A stretch of DNA of 28,004 bases, from assembly GCA_038203025.1 (NCBI GenBank), contig JBBREK010000019.1, positions 1 to 28,004 of the forward strand, written 5' to 3'. Shown here in pieces: positions 7,221 through 14,148 of this stretch. Numbering within the stretch: the first letter of the stretch is position 1; each line of letters opens with the position of its first letter. This DNA comes from UBA11346 sp038203025. Its GTDB lineage: Bacteria > Planctomycetota > UBA11346. Made by a program: the position numbers and the translations under genes. Under the pieces are notes generated by a model. It was not told where the DNA came from. It ran no database searches and saw only the letters and a list, made by a program, of their open reading frames with translations.

Positions 7221-9787
7221 GTGCTGGCGCGCGGCTTCAGGCTCCACCGATCGCGCTCGGCGGCGAAGGCGGCCCGCTGCATCTGGCGGAAGCCGGCGAT
7301 GTCGTCGGCGTTGTCCTGCAGGAAGCGGTGGTGCGCTGCACCGTCGAACTCCCCGTCCTCGATACGTGGCTGCCAGCGGCCGGCGCGGCAGTCGGCGCGC
7401 AGGTCGAGCAGCTCCTCGGCAGCGACCGGATACCAGCGGAGGCGGTCGAAGTTGCGCACCAGCGCAGGCTGCGGCGCATCCCGGCGCCACACCGGCACGG
7501 TGCGGCCGACAAACTGGTAGCCGCCCGGACCCTCCATGCCATAGATGCACAGGTAGGCGCCACCGATGCCGACAGCATTTTCTGGGGTCCAGGTGCGGGC
7601 TGGATTGTACTTGGTGGTGACCAGACGATGCCGCGGATCGGTTGGGGTCGACACCGGCGCGCCGAGATAGACATCACCCAGACCGAGTACCAGGTATTCA
7701 GCAGCGAAAACGATGCGCTGTACCTCCTCGACCGAGGCGAGGCCGTTGATGCGGCGGATGAACTCGATGTTCCACGGGCACCACGGCGCGTTGGGGTTGA
7801 CCGTGCGCATGTAGATATCGATGGCCTTGCGCGTCGCCGGGTCGTCCCACGACAACGGCAGATGCACGGTGCGTGAGGGCACCCGGGCATGCTCGGCGTC
7901 GGGCAGACCGGCGTCGAGGCTGGTCAGCAGGTCGACCACGCGGTGCTGGGGCAGACGCGATGGGTCGTGGTGGATCTGCAGCGAACGCACCCCGGGCACG
8001 ATGTCGATGATGCCGGGGATGCGCCGCTCGCGCACCGCCTGGTCGAGCAGTTCGACGCGCAGGCGCAGGGCGAGGTCGAGTTCGGCCTCGCCGTATTCCA
8101 GCAGCACGAAGTCGTCGCCGGCGCGGCGCAGACACAGGCTCGGGCGCGAGCGGCCGGCGGCACGGCGGTGGATCACTGCCGGATCGGCCTCGCCGCGCGC
8201 CGGCCGGCGGCGGACCGGTGCGGCGAGATGCTCGATGAGCTGGTCCTGATCGGCTCGGCGCGACTCTGCCTCGCGCAGGGTCAGACGGACGAAGCGCACG
8301 CCATCACTGGGCCGCAACTGGCCGAGCTTCCAGCGCTCTGCCTGCACCACCACCATCGGGCAGACGAAGCCGCCGCAGCTGGGTCCGTCAGGGCCGAGGA
8401 TGATCGGCATGTCGCCGGTCAGGTCGATGGCGCCGAAGGCGTAGGCGTTGTCGTGGATGTTCGACGGATGCAGTCCCGCCTCGCCGCCATCGGCGCGCGC
8501 CCACAGCGGCTTCGGGCCGGTCAGGCGGATACCGGTGCGGTTGCTGTGTTGATGCACCTGCCAGACGGTGGCGTAGAACGCCCGCATGCCGGCCGTGGTG
8601 AGGAAGTCCGGCGCTGCCTGCGGGCCTTCAAGGACGCCGATCTCCCATTGCCGGCCATGCACCGGGCGGGCCGCGGTCGGCAACGGGTTTGGGCAGGCGG
8701 TCAGCTCGTCGGCGGCGACGGCGCGGGACAGCGGCAGCCAATCACCGGCGGTGAGGGGTTTGCCGGTGACACCGCCGAAGCCGGCGAGGTCGAAGGTCGC
8801 GGCCGATCCAAGGTAGGCATCGGTGTCGAGACCGCCGCGCAGCGCCAGGGTGCAGCGCGCGCCGCCCCCGGTCGGACCGGCGATGCGCAGCACCGAGCCG
8901 GCACCGACCACGACCGCCCGCCACATCGGCAGGGGGGCGCCGTCGAGGCTGGCCTGCACCGCGCAGCCGGCCAGGGCGACGATGGCCGGGGCATGGAAGC
9001 GCAGGGTTGGGCCGGCCAGGGTGATCTCCAAACCGGCCGCGCCGGGCGGGTTGCCGACCAGACGGTTGGCGAGGCGGAAGCCGAGGTCGTCGAAGGGTCC
9101 GGACGGCGGCACGCCGACCGCCCAGGAGCCAAGCCGGCCCGGCCAGTCCTGCACCGTGGTGTGCAGGCCGCCGGCCAACACCTCGATGGCCCGGGGCGTG
9201 TAGGCCACGGCGTCGAGATCGCGGACCCCAAGCACGCGGTCGTCGGCAGCGGAAAGGCAGGCGCGCAGCAGACCAAGGGACGAGGGCACGCCGCCAATGT
9301 GCACTGCGGCCAGGGAGATGGCCAGAGCGGTTCGGTCGGCGGCTGTGATCCGCGCTAGCGGCGTCCAGGCCGGGGCGTCGATGGCACCGGACAACAGCGG
9401 GGTGGCGCCGTCGCAGCGCAGCAGGCTGCCGCGGATCGGATCGGGAGAGGTAGGCTCGCCGAGATGGATCGTGGCTTCGGCGACGAGCTGGAGCTCGTCG
9501 CTCCCAGGGGCGACGAGTTCCAGTTCGTCACCGAGAGCGAATTCCAGGGGCAGGTTGGGCTGTTGCAGTGCGTCGCGCACGGCGCCTGCAGCACGGATCA
9601 GCCGATCGCGTTCATGCGCTTCCAGCTGCGCCGGTTCCTGCCACAGCAGCCGGCCGCGCCAGCGTGCAGACACGTCGAGGCACGATCCGTCGCGGGTGAC
9701 TACGATCCGCCGTCCGTCCGGCTGCGCGCCGCCGAGCGCGGTGTCGAGGCCGGCCACCGCCGCGGCTGCGCGCAGCTGCCACTTCAT
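7217..9787 (-). CDS. Carboxyltransferase-only urea/guanidine carboxylase relative
   Basis: An 856-residue protein. From about residue 195 it follows the carboxyltransferase part of urea/guanidine carboxylases: AHS2/KipA-like region (TTVQDWPGRLGSWAVGVPPS, then GDMPIILGPDGPSCGGFVCP) and AHS1/KipI-like region from about 555 (FVLLEYGEAELDLAL, LGDVYLGAPVSTPTDPRHRL, GMEGPGGYQFVGRTVPVW). Full enzymes (~1200 residues) have an N-terminal biotin carboxylase and a C-terminal biotin carrier. Here residues 1-195 resemble only the last part of a biotin carboxylase, with no ATP-grasp glycine loop. The protein stops just before the carrier would begin, and no biotinyl-lysine motif is present. The context (CgdA, CgdB, AtzF) indicates guanidine carboxylation. 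ATG 9787 overlaps the cgdB stop (TGATG); ATG 9793 is an alternative. Confidence 0.85.
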   Translation of the reverse strand: MKWQLRAAAAVAGLDTALGGAQPDGRRIVVTRDGSCLDVSARWRGRLLWQEPAQLEAHERDRLIRAAGAVRDALQQPNLPLEFALGDELELVAPGSDELQLVAEATIHLGEPTSPDPIRGSLLRCDGATPLLSGAIDAPAWTPLARITAADRTALAISLAAVHIGGVPSSLGLLRACLSAADDRVLGVRDLDAVAYTPRAIEVLAGGLHTTVQDWPGRLGSWAVGVPPSGPFDDLGFRLANRLVGNPPGAAGLEITLAGPTLRFHAPAIVALAGCAVQASLDGAPLPMWRAVVVGAGSVLRIAGPTGGGARCTLALRGGLDTDAYLGSAATFDLAGFGGVTGKPLTAGDWLPLSRAVAADELTACPNPLPTAARPVHGRQWEIGVLEGPQAAPDFLTTAGMRAFYATVWQVHQHSNRTGIRLTGPKPLWARADGGEAGLHPSNIHDNAYAFGAIDLTGDMPIILGPDGPSCGGFVCPMVVVQAERWKLGQLRPSDGVRFVRLTLREAESRRADQDQLIEHLAAPVRRRPARGEADPAVIHRRAAGRSRPSLCLRRAGDDFVLLEYGEAELDLALRLRVELLDQAVRERRIPGIIDIVPGVRSLQIHHDPSRLPQHRVVDLLTSLDAGLPDAEHARVPSRTVHLPLSWDDPATRKAIDIYMRTVNPNAPWCPWNIEFIRRINGLASVEEVQRIVFAAEYLVLGLGDVYLGAPVSTPTDPRHRLVTTKYNPARTWTPENAVGIGGAYLCIYGMEGPGGYQFVGRTVPVWRRDAPQPALVRNFDRLRWYPVAAEELLDLRADCRAGRWQPRIEDGEFDGAAHHRFLQDNADDIAGFRQMQRAAFAAERDRWSLKPRAST

Positions 9788-10398
9788 CACCATGCCTGCA
9801 CCCGCACCGGCGTCGGGTTCCAGCCATTGCACGGGTTGTTCAACTGCGGGCAGTTCGAGATTAGCACGCGGCAGTCGGTCTCGGCGCGCAGTTCGACGTA
9901 GCGCCCCGGGCCGCTGATGCCGTCGGCGAACTGCAGACCGCCGTCCGGCGTCACCGGCACGTTCATGAAGAAGTTGATGTTGTGGGCGATGTCGCGCTTG
10001 CCCAGATCCAGACGGTTCCGCGCCAGCTGCAGGAGGAAGGTCTCGCGGCAGGCGTGCATGTGCCGTTTGTCCAGGGCGTAGCGCACCTGGTTGCTCTCGC
10101 AGGCACAGGCGCCGCCGATGGTGTCGTGCCGTCCACAGGTGTCATCGATGATGGTCAGCAGGGTGCGGCCGCGGTTGCTGACCAGTTGCGAGCCGGTGGT
10201 CAGGTAGATCCGCTGCTGCCGCTGCAGGGTAGCAGTGGCATCGTAATGCTCTGCCCCGTCGGGGTGGGCGAAGAACAACGTGTCGACGGCCTGGTTGCCC
10301 TCCAGGTCGGTGATGCGGAAGCGGCTGCCGATCGGCAGGACCTCAGTGAAGCCGTCGCCGGCCGGCACGATGCGGTCGAAGAGGGGGTGACTGTTCAT
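9787..10398 (-). CDS. cgdB: DUF1989 protein, carboxyguanidine deiminase subunit B-like (urea carboxylase-associated)
   Basis: A 203-residue cytoplasmic protein of the DUF1989 family, long called urea carboxylase-associated protein and later linked to carboxyguanidine deiminase, which converts carboxyguanidine to allophanate and ammonia. Visible family motifs are LEGNQAVDTLFF, DDTCGRHDTIGGACACESNQ, CRETFLLQLARNRL, DIAHNINFFMNVPV and VLISNCPQLNNPCNGWNPTP. The Cys and His residues of CGRHDT and SNCPQ are likely metal or active-site residues. ATG 10398 overlaps the stop of cgdA by 4 nt, and its own stop overlaps the next start. A longer in-frame reading exists but would run into cgdA. Function is assigned by family and context. 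Confidence 0.88.
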   Translation of the reverse strand: MNSHPLFDRIVPAGDGFTEVLPIGSRFRITDLEGNQAVDTLFFAHPDGAEHYDATATLQRQQRIYLTTGSQLVSNRGRTLLTIIDDTCGRHDTIGGACACESNQVRYALDKRHMHACRETFLLQLARNRLDLGKRDIAHNINFFMNVPVTPDGGLQFADGISGPGRYVELRAETDCRVLISNCPQLNNPCNGWNPTPVRVQAW

Positions 10399-11102
10399 GC
10401 GAGGATGCTTTCGGACAACTGGAAGGCGCGGGCGTTCTCTGGGCGGCTGGTGCGGCACGGATCGTCTGGTCCCGGCGCACCCACCGCGGTGATCGCCAGC
10501 TCGACAGGATCTGGCGCGTAGTCGGGCCAGGGGTCCATGGGATGTGGCGTGTTCGACAGCACGATCAGGGTGTCGAGTTCGGCGCGCAGGATCAGCTGCT
10601 GGCCGGCCTGCACGTTGGGCTGCCAGCTCAGAGCGCCGTCGGCATCGGCCACGATCTTGACGAAGACGTTGAGATTGGCGTGCAGGTCACGCTCGCCCAG
10701 TTCCCACTTGCCCAGCTCGATCAGTAGGTTGTCGCGAGTATTGCGGATCATGTCGTTGCGCGCCTGCTGGTAGCTGCGCTCGCCGTACTTGGCCTGGCTG
10801 GCGGCGGCGTCCAGGTGGCCGGTGATGGTGTCATGCCAGCCGCAGCCGTCCCCGGTCACTGACAGCAGCACCCGACCCATGTCCGAGAGCAGCACCCGGC
10901 CGGTGGTGAGGAAGGCGGTGTGCTGTGCCTTCAGCGTGTCCGGCATGTTGTAGCGCTCGTGGGTGCGCCCGGCGCGGAAGGCGAGCAGGGCGACGGCGCT
11001 GCGCTGACCGCTGGCAGTCAGGGTCAGGGCGTGGTGGCGGGGCAGGATGAAGCTGCACTTGTCGCCACCGCGCAGGGTTTCGTGATGGAGTATGTTCAGC
11101 AT
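10395..11102 (-). CDS. cgdA: DUF1989 protein, carboxyguanidine deiminase subunit A-like
   Basis: A 235-residue DUF1989 paralogue of the downstream gene. Motifs are TLRGGDKCSFILPRHHALTL, YNMPDTLKAQHTAFLTTGRV, GDGCGWHDTITGHLDA, ERDLHANLNVFVKIVAD and VLSNTPHPMDPWPDYAPDPV. It keeps the CGWHDT metal-like motif but has SNTPH where cgdB has SNCPQ, consistent with two non-identical subunits. The start at 11102 (MLNILHHETLRGGDK) is chosen because homologues begin close to this point; ATG 11123 would add seven residues. No Shine-Dalgarno sequence is visible at either. It is the first gene of the minus-strand operon, and the riboswitch candidate for this strand lies about 590 nt upstream, across the PQ-loop-like gene. 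Confidence 0.87.
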   Translation of the reverse strand: MLNILHHETLRGGDKCSFILPRHHALTLTASGQRSAVALLAFRAGRTHERYNMPDTLKAQHTAFLTTGRVLLSDMGRVLLSVTGDGCGWHDTITGHLDAAASQAKYGERSYQQARNDMIRNTRDNLLIELGKWELGERDLHANLNVFVKIVADADGALSWQPNVQAGQQLILRAELDTLIVLSNTPHPMDPWPDYAPDPVELAITAVGAPGPDDPCRTSRPENARAFQLSESILA

Positions 11103-11121
11103 GTGGCTAGAGCCCTGCGCC

Positions 11122-11721
11122 ATGCAGACGCACGAAGTGATCGGGGTGGTGGCCGGAGTGCTGGCGCTGTCCGGGTCGGTGCCCTACGTCATCGATACGT
11201 TGCGCGGCCGTACCAGGCCGAATCGCGCCACCTGGCTGGTCTACGTGGTGATCGGCAGCTGTGTGGTTGCAAGCAGCTGGGCGGCTGGTGGACGCTGGAG
11301 TCTGCTGGTGCCGGTGGCCTACATCATCGGCCCGGCCGCCATCCTGCTGGCCTCGATCCGCCATGGCGAGGGCGGCTGGAGCCGTTTCGACCGCTGGTGC
11401 CTGGCCGGCGCGGCTGTGGGTATGCTGGCCTGGCTGGGCAGCGGCGATCCGCGGGTCGGCGTGTGGCTGCACACCAGCGTCGATGCGCTGGGGACGCTGC
11501 CGACCCTGCGCAAGTCGTGGCGCGATCCGGCGCACGAGAACCGCAGCGCCTGGACCATCTATGCCGTGGCATCGTTGCTGAACCTCTTCGCCATCAATGT
11601 CTGGACGGTGGGGGAGGCGGTATTCCCGATGTGGTTGGCGCTGGGTTGCACCAGCGTCGCAGGCATCCTGTGGTGGCGGCACGGCACGGCCAGTGCCGGG
11701 CCGTCCCGGCGCATGGGTTGA
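11122..11721 (+). CDS. PQ-loop-like multi-span membrane protein
   Basis: A 199-residue hydrophobic protein with about seven membrane segments. It has two related motifs, VLALSGSVPYVIDTLRGRTR near residue 15 and LGTLPTLRKSWRDP near residue 122. Both are of the type 'helix, P-x-hydrophobic, polar loop' seen in PQ-loop/MtN3-like small transporters. Homologues are usually annotated as uncharacterised membrane proteins, so the substrate is unknown. ATG 11122 gives MQTHEVIGVVAGVLALSG; ATG 11092 would overlap divergent cgdA. Its last codons (residues AGPSR) lie on the complement of the second hairpin of the minus-strand riboswitch, so the gene sits antisense to the presumed leader of the guanidine operon. 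No Shine-Dalgarno sequence is visible. Confidence 0.7.
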   Translation: MQTHEVIGVVAGVLALSGSVPYVIDTLRGRTRPNRATWLVYVVIGSCVVASSWAAGGRWSLLVPVAYIIGPAAILLASIRHGEGGWSRFDRWCLAGAAVGMLAWLGSGDPRVGVWLHTSVDALGTLPTLRKSWRDPAHENRSAWTIYAVASLLNLFAINVWTVGEAVFPMWLALGCTSVAGILWWRHGTASAGPSRRMG

Positions 11722-11741
11722 CCCGGCGGGTCGTCCCGTCG
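11695..11741 (-). ncRNA. Guanidine-II (mini-ykkC) riboswitch candidate, minus strand
   Basis: On the minus strand, hairpin P1 is CGGG-ACGA-CCCG (11738-11727), extended past an A-C mismatch by two outer pairs (11741/11724, 11740/11725). After a 13-nt linker, P2 is GCCGGG-ACGG-CCCGGC (11710-11695). Two tandem hairpins with ACGR loops closed by G-C pairs define the mini-ykkC class. The outer P1 pairs differ from those of the plus-strand copy (C-G,G-C against G-C,C-G) while pairing is kept. The first guanidine gene on this strand (cgdA) starts about 590 nt downstream, beyond the antisense of the PQ-loop-like gene. Confidence 0.72.
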
Positions 11742-11831
11742 GGAAGTGGTTACGGCCGCCGCGCCGCCGTCCGACACCAGCCGCCCTCCGTGGCTGGCCC
11801 GGTCCTGACGACGCGGCTTCCACTCTGACAC

Positions 11832-11848
11832 TGGCACATGGCGTGCCG
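11832..11848. promoter_or_regulatory. Palindromic sigma-54-like element between the divergent guanidine operons
   Basis: On the plus strand TGGCACATGGCGTGC (11832-11846) matches the sigma-54 pattern TGGCAC(G)-N4-TTGC with GG and GC ten bases apart and one core mismatch. GGCAC-N5-GTGCC makes it palindromic, so the minus strand also reads CGGCACGCCATGTGC (11848-11834) with the same spacing. A weaker plus-strand match, TGGCATGGTATTCGC, follows at 11857-11871. The centre (11840) is equidistant from the two riboswitch candidates. A symmetric repressor operator is the alternative reading. Confidence 0.4.
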
Positions 11849-11938
11849 AACCTGGTTGGCATGGTATTCGCCAATGGTGGGTGGACGGCGCCCTGCGCCT
11901 GCCACGCGATCCACCCCGGCAGAAACGCGCTGCCGGCC

Positions 11939-11984
11939 GCCCGGGACGACCCGTGCGTGACATCCATCGCCGGGACGGCCCGGC
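11939..11984 (+). ncRNA. Guanidine-II (mini-ykkC) riboswitch candidate, plus strand
   Basis: Hairpin P1 is CGGG-ACGA-CCCG (11942-11953) with a C-U mismatch and two outer pairs (11939/11956, 11940/11955). A 12-nt linker follows, then P2, GCCGGG-ACGG-CCCGGC (11969-11984). Both loops are ACGR and both are closed by three G-C pairs, as in guanidine-II aptamers. It lies about 154 nt upstream of the ABC transporter operon. GACGAC in P1 (11945-11950) is complementary to GTCGTC between the Shine-Dalgarno and the ATG of the binding-protein gene (12132-12137), a possible switching contact. A CTGCAT/ATGCAG hairpin sits at 12042-12057. Between 11985 and 12137 I see no gene. Confidence 0.8.
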
Positions 11985-12137
11985 CCGGAACCTGTCCGTG
12001 AACGATCAGCCCGCTTCGAACGGTTCAGAGAGTCGCTGCTACTGCATAGCCATGCAGCACGACGACAGCGGAACCACCGAGCAGCTGCCCGATCCGCGTG
12101 CAGTCCGGCAGACGCGGCCCCGGCCGCAGGAGTCGTC

Positions 12138-13097
12138 ATGCTGCGCATCCTGACCATCGCCATCCTCGCCCTCGCCACGCTTCGCGCTGCCGAGCCACTC
12201 AAGATCGCCTATTCCGACTGGCCGGGCTGGACCGCCTGGGAGGTCGCCATCCAGAAGGGATGGATCAAGGAGGTCGGCGTCGACGCTGAGTTCATCTGGA
12301 TGGAGTACGTCCCCTCGATGGAGGCCTTCCAGGCCGGCAAGGTCGACGCCGTCACCGTCACCAACGGCGACCAGCTGGTCATGGCCTCGGCCGGCAAGGA
12401 TTCGCGCGGCATCCTGGTGCACGACTACAGCAACGGCAATGACATGGTCATCGGCCGGCCGGGCATCGCCTCGATCAAGGACCTCAAGGGCAAGAAGGTC
12501 GCGGTCGAAGTCGGCTTCGTCGACCACCTGCTGCTGCTCAAGGCGCTCGCCGCCAACGGCATGCAGGAATCGGACGTGACCCTGGTCAACGTGCCGACCA
12601 ACGACATGCCGCAGACCTTGGCCTCGGGCGACGTCGCGGCGGTGTGCGCGTGGTATCCACTCAGCGGCCAGGCCCTGACCCTGGTTCCTGGATCCAAGCC
12701 GCTGTTCAGCTCCAAAGAGGCTCCGGGCCTGATCTACGATCTGACCGTGGTTGATCCGACCAGCCTGGCCAAGCGCGCTGCGGACTGGCAGAAGCTGGTC
12801 GCCTTGTGGCCGCGCATCGTCGCCTTCATCGACGACCCCAAGACGCATGATGAGGCGGTCAAGATCATGGCGGCGCGGGTCAACGTGAAGCCCGAGCTCT
12901 ACGCCCAGGCCCTGCCCGGCACCAAGCTGCTCGATCTCGCCGGCATGCAGAAGGCCTTCACCCCGACTGCCAGGCTGGACAGCATCCTCGGCTCGTCGCA
13001 GGCGGCTGACGCCTTCAACCTCGCCAACAAGGTCTACGAGGCGAAGCTCGACCCGGCGAAGTTCCTCGACGGCTCGTTCATTCAGGCGCTCAAGTAG
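12138..13097 (+). CDS. ABC transporter periplasmic substrate-binding protein (NitT/TauT type)
   Basis: A 319-residue exported protein. MLRILTIAILALATLRAAEP is a signal peptide with probable cleavage after Ala17 or Ala18; there is no lipobox cysteine. The mature part begins LKIAYSDWPGWTAWEVAIQK and has the SsuA/TauA/NMT1-like fold pattern: EYVPSMEAFQAGKVDAVTVT, then IKDLKGKKVAVEVGFVDHLL and LASGDVAAVCAWYP. Such proteins bind small nitrogen or sulfur compounds. The guanidine-II riboswitch upstream and the divergent carboxylase operon point to guanidine or a related compound. AGGAG at 12128-12132 gives a clear ribosome-binding site 5 nt before the ATG, stronger than for most genes in the window. 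The permease gene follows 4 nt after the stop. Confidence 0.9.
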   Translation: MLRILTIAILALATLRAAEPLKIAYSDWPGWTAWEVAIQKGWIKEVGVDAEFIWMEYVPSMEAFQAGKVDAVTVTNGDQLVMASAGKDSRGILVHDYSNGNDMVIGRPGIASIKDLKGKKVAVEVGFVDHLLLLKALAANGMQESDVTLVNVPTNDMPQTLASGDVAAVCAWYPLSGQALTLVPGSKPLFSSKEAPGLIYDLTVVDPTSLAKRAADWQKLVALWPRIVAFIDDPKTHDEAVKIMAARVNVKPELYAQALPGTKLLDLAGMQKAFTPTARLDSILGSSQAADAFNLANKVYEAKLDPAKFLDGSFIQALK

Positions 13098-13101
13098 CAC
13101 C

Positions 13102-14148
13102 GTGGGCTGGCTCGGAGTCGGGCGGCCGGTGCCGCCCGCACCGGCCGCGGCCCTGTGGCTGGGTGCGTTCCTGCTGCCGCTGGCGGCATGGAGCGTGCTC
13201 AGCTACGTGCCCTGGCTATGGCATCCACAGGTGCTGATCGCGGACTCCGGCGGTTCGGCCCTGTCGCAGGACATGCGTGTCGAGCGTGCCGTGTTCGCCG
13301 AGGCGGTGGCGCAGGCCCGCGCCGACGGCGTCGCACCGCCACGCGGCGAGCGGGTCAATCCAGTCTTCTTGCCGGCCCCGCATGCCGTGGCCCAGGCGCT
13401 GTGGACCGGCTTCACCACGCCGCCGCTGCGGCGCGGCGATCCCTGGCTGCACGAGAGCCTGCTGCATTCGATCTCGGTGATCGCCTGGGGCTTCCTGATC
13501 AGCGCCGTGATCGGCGTGCCGCTGGGTATCCTCTGCGGCGCCATCCCGACGTTGTCGCGGCTGGTCGAGCCGTTCGTCGACTTCATCCGCTACATGCCGG
13601 CACCGGCCTTCGGCGCCCTGTGCGTGGCGGTGTTAGGCATCAACGACGCGCCGAAGGTGGCGATCATCGTCGTTGGCACTCTCTTCCAGATGGTCCTGGT
13701 GATCGCCAACACCACCAGGCAGCTCGACCGCGCGCTGCTTGAGGCGGCGCAGACCCTGGGGGCGTCTGATCGACGCTTGCTCACCCGCGTGGTCGTGCCC
13801 GGCATTCTGCCGAATCTCTACACCGACCTGCGCGTGCTGCTCGGCTGGGCGTGGACCTACCTGATCGTCGCCGAGTTGATCGGCGCCAGCAGCGGCATCT
13901 CCTGGTACATCAACCAGCAGGGCAAGTATCGTGCCTATGAGAACGTCTTCGCTGGCATCATCATCATCGGCTTGATCGGTCTGATCACCGACCAGGTGCT
14001 CGGCTGGCTCGGTCGCTCGCTGTTTCCGTGGAGCGGCCAGCAGCCGTCGCGTCCGTCACGCCTCGCCTTCGCCATCGTCACCTTCCCGCTGCGCCTGCCG
14101 TGGATCCTCGTCCGTCGCGCCCGCAGTCTGCCAAGGGCATCCGCATGA
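13102..14148 (+). CDS. ABC transporter permease (NitT/TauT type)
   Basis: A 348-residue inner-membrane permease. The cytoplasmic EAA loop reads EAAQTLGASDRRLLTRVVVP. After a first membrane segment (about 15-35) comes a hydrophilic stretch of about 70 residues, then the core of five to six helices (LHSISVIAWGFLISAVIGVP; YMPAPAFGALCVAVLGI; TYLIVAELIGASSGISWYI). The insertion makes it longer than typical ~260-residue SsuC/TauC permeases. The start is GTG 13102, four bases after the binding-protein stop, and needs no separate promoter. Its stop overlaps the ATPase start (ATGA). It should work with the flanking genes in uptake of the compound recognised by the binding protein. Confidence 0.9.
   Translation: MGWLGVGRPVPPAPAAALWLGAFLLPLAAWSVLSYVPWLWHPQVLIADSGGSALSQDMRVERAVFAEAVAQARADGVAPPRGERVNPVFLPAPHAVAQALWTGFTTPPLRRGDPWLHESLLHSISVIAWGFLISAVIGVPLGILCGAIPTLSRLVEPFVDFIRYMPAPAFGALCVAVLGINDAPKVAIIVVGTLFQMVLVIANTTRQLDRALLEAAQTLGASDRRLLTRVVVPGILPNLYTDLRVLLGWAWTYLIVAELIGASSGISWYINQQGKYRAYENVFAGIIIIGLIGLITDQVLGWLGRSLFPWSGQQPSRPSRLAFAIVTFPLRLPWILVRRARSLPRASA

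Noticed and set aside
11107..11967. Long open frame (286 codons) on the minus strand between the riboswitch and cgdA
   Set aside because: Its composition (many Arg, His, Gln, Pro) is that of a frame shadow of the PQ-loop-like gene, and no family pattern is visible; I treat the region as leader RNA, not as a gene.
11742..12137. Guanidine-I or guanidine-III riboswitch in the divergent region
   Set aside because: I did not find the conserved guanidine-I core or the guanidine-III pseudoknot sequences; only the tandem ACGR hairpins of class II fit.
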